Shown: positions 8,001 through 8,168 of the stretch, piece after piece
Position numbering within the stretch: position 1 is the stretch's first letter
Layout of the letters: each line of letters begins with the position of its first letter
Assembly (NCBI GenBank): GCA_036759185.1
Contig: DAIOVD010000187.1
Span: 1 to 8,168 of the forward strand
Reading direction: 5' to 3'
Length of the DNA stretch: 8,168 nucleotides
Source of the DNA: CAMDMI01 sp036759185
Lineage (GTDB): Bacteria; Bacteroidota; Bacteroidia; Cytophagales; Flexibacteraceae
Program-made: the position numbers and the translations under genes
Notes under the pieces: model-generated
Databases searched by the model: none
Seen by the model: the letters and a program-made list of their open reading frames with translations, nothing else
What the model was told of the DNA's origin: nothing

Positions 8001-8168
8001 AAAGGCTTCAAGCATACCCTCGGTCGTGGACCAGCAGGCACTCAGGCACTCAGTTTCCGTGCTCAGCCGACTGCACAAAGGGCCAGCCTGATTACCAGAA
8101 ACTTTGGAACCGTATCAACCAGTACGCCATTTTTGAATCTAACCTACAGAAGTCAGGAACAATCACTT
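5013..8168 (+). CDS. second giant secreted modular protein with Ig/jelly-roll repeats (N-terminal 1052 residues; 3' end outside window)
   Basis: The frame opens at ATG 5013 and runs without a stop to base 8168. Residues 1-19 are a signal peptide (MQRIYVLLIFLLLSLSLKA) that would leave N-terminal Gln20. Residues about 21-265 form a separate N-terminal beta-rich domain: a CTSC pair (Cys66, Cys69), IGFPFLFDGNTFTRWAFSSNGYIKLG, and later NFQIRLHEG and FAYGPF. I recognise this as a type often found at the start of Bacteroidota surface proteins but cannot name it. Alternating modules follow: Ig/CARDB-like at 267-379, 561-675 and 854-971; jelly-roll at 380-558, 676-850 and from 975 (YNQTFTGPGFLPIGW). 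The jelly-rolls carry GRG, EWFYSP/DWFYSA and STDCRQTW/SVDCGASW, clearly related to the preceding gene. A T9SS sorting domain is expected past the window edge but is not seen. No catalytic motif is visible. The function is unknown, probably surface-exposed and structural or adhesive. Confidence 0.92.
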   Translation, partial: MQRIYVLLIFLLLSLSLKAQNLAVDYLFNRTSEPYVPLTNDTTLGSGFQDDILYMSQTLNSGPTLCTSCSLTGQGLPIGFPFLFDGNTFTRWAFSSNGYIKLGNGTFTITNSLASAFSSAFDSTNQNNLISALHGDIMMTEIQGSFRYRTIGNPGSRILVVEYRAMKHYVPNVTSEEIYNFQIRLHEGSNKISFAYGPFLKDDISRNYTVGIRGRFFNDIHLRSLPSSAPNWLANTRGTNSSATMATNTELTPIDGLVFNFIPRQYDNDLTLEEVLTPLKGIRSCPLTNAEQVVVRVKNTGVLLQNAATVGYRVGNGSVVSQQVTFSPPLTANQTRDITFTTPANMSGTTPPELTTFVYIANEEEGSRNNDTVVTKFSVGRPFEVHAISSYDSLKLAGWNRGRGAVSPTGDYSLWKATNSFSLNNSSLEMRTDTPLVKNEWFYSPGYRVDTSYNYGINFSSAITDGLTGTNSISSIGDDTVYFAYSTDCRQTWKTLKKFSSADLTAGLIDNTLKPFEVFLPPSVKELVTFGFVGKNNGNAFPNAYRFHFSNFYLRRVPRFDLSADTVRIPSVVSLSCKYSAQEPLYIKITNRGFDNVDSTDAGFSINGGLVIKKKFGFNPALPPGGTATLYFEGSSGADLSVQEGSIVTGFVALRKENVAQKTNDTTRRNYNLIPGLTIPTPVYPTYAAALGARWQRGRGVNAPAGVISSWGNKTTFPAQQTTGIDLAGTSSTVNDWFYSASYVGPSIVTLVFKAAVTATGSTNAATTMNSDSVKAMYSVDCGASWKSVKSFSSADLTSGNINNALKEFSFQIFNTRGSILVGFAAFRDGSSPVTAGYTFHVDSISVGTPSFPDFAAVGLLPGLEGTITCPGSNPVSLGVIVRNAGSVPITSATVGYRLNGVVTSKVVNFDGAGLAVGGSDTIKFAGTEAPVYAAPGNYFLKGFVQLGSEAATTAFNDSSNSNTFTLFGLVPVPYNQTFTGPGFLPIGWISDTASGKGFKHTLGRGPAGTQALSFRAQPTAQRASLITRNFGTVSTSTPFLNLTYRSQEQSL
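5811..8168 (+). repeat. tandem Ig/jelly-roll units in the second giant gene (5811-6692, 6693-7571, third from 7572, cut by window end)
   Basis: Two full units of 294 and 293 residues and the start of a third are visible. Landmarks repeat in register: Ig-module Cys at 285, 577 and 870; (E/D)WFYS Trp at 441 and 737; and (S)-(T/V)-D-C at Cys489 and Cys782, followed by W-K-(T/S)-(L/V)-K and then FSSADLT(A/S)G. The FSSADLT segment is also close at DNA level (about 6502-6533 and 7380-7411). The units are longer and more diverged than those of the preceding gene, but the order and spacing of motifs are the same. Confidence 0.8.

Overview
The window looks like chromosomal DNA from a free-living or environmental member of the Bacteroidota. 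Three things suggest this. The 1417-residue protein ends in a recognisable type IX secretion system (T9SS) type A sorting domain. Both large genes have short signal peptides that would leave an N-terminal Gln. Neither large gene has a Shine-Dalgarno sequence before its start, which is normal for that phylum. I cannot name the genus.

All supported genes are on the plus strand. (1) 1-426 is the last 141 codons of an FGGY-family sugar kinase, most likely xylulokinase (xylB). (2) 427-501 is a short gap. (3) 502-4755 is a complete 1417-residue secreted protein: signal peptide, one N-terminal jelly-roll (choice-of-anchor J/MAM-like) domain, four tandem units of about 285 residues (each an Ig/CARDB-like module plus a jelly-roll module), and a T9SS sorting domain. 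(4) 4756-5012 is intergenic. It holds a strong intrinsic terminator (4771-4813) and, further down, a 7-bp inverted repeat around a nine-T tract that overlaps a possible Bacteroidota-type promoter. (5) 5013-8168 is the first 1052 codons of a second giant secreted protein that runs off the window. It has a different N-terminal domain but the same alternating modules at about 293 residues per unit.

The two large genes are probably a divergent paralogous pair of cell-surface or secreted proteins, exported by Sec and then by T9SS. Their ligands are unknown, and adhesion or polymer binding is only a guess from the folds. The sugar kinase is a cytoplasmic metabolic enzyme with no visible functional link to them.

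The most specific new observation is cysteine placement. Each Ig-like and each jelly-roll module in both proteins carries a cysteine at a matching place, and the two within a unit are always 203-206 residues apart. I see no mobile element, CRISPR array, RNA gene or defence system. The minus-strand open frames are shadows of the large plus-strand genes.
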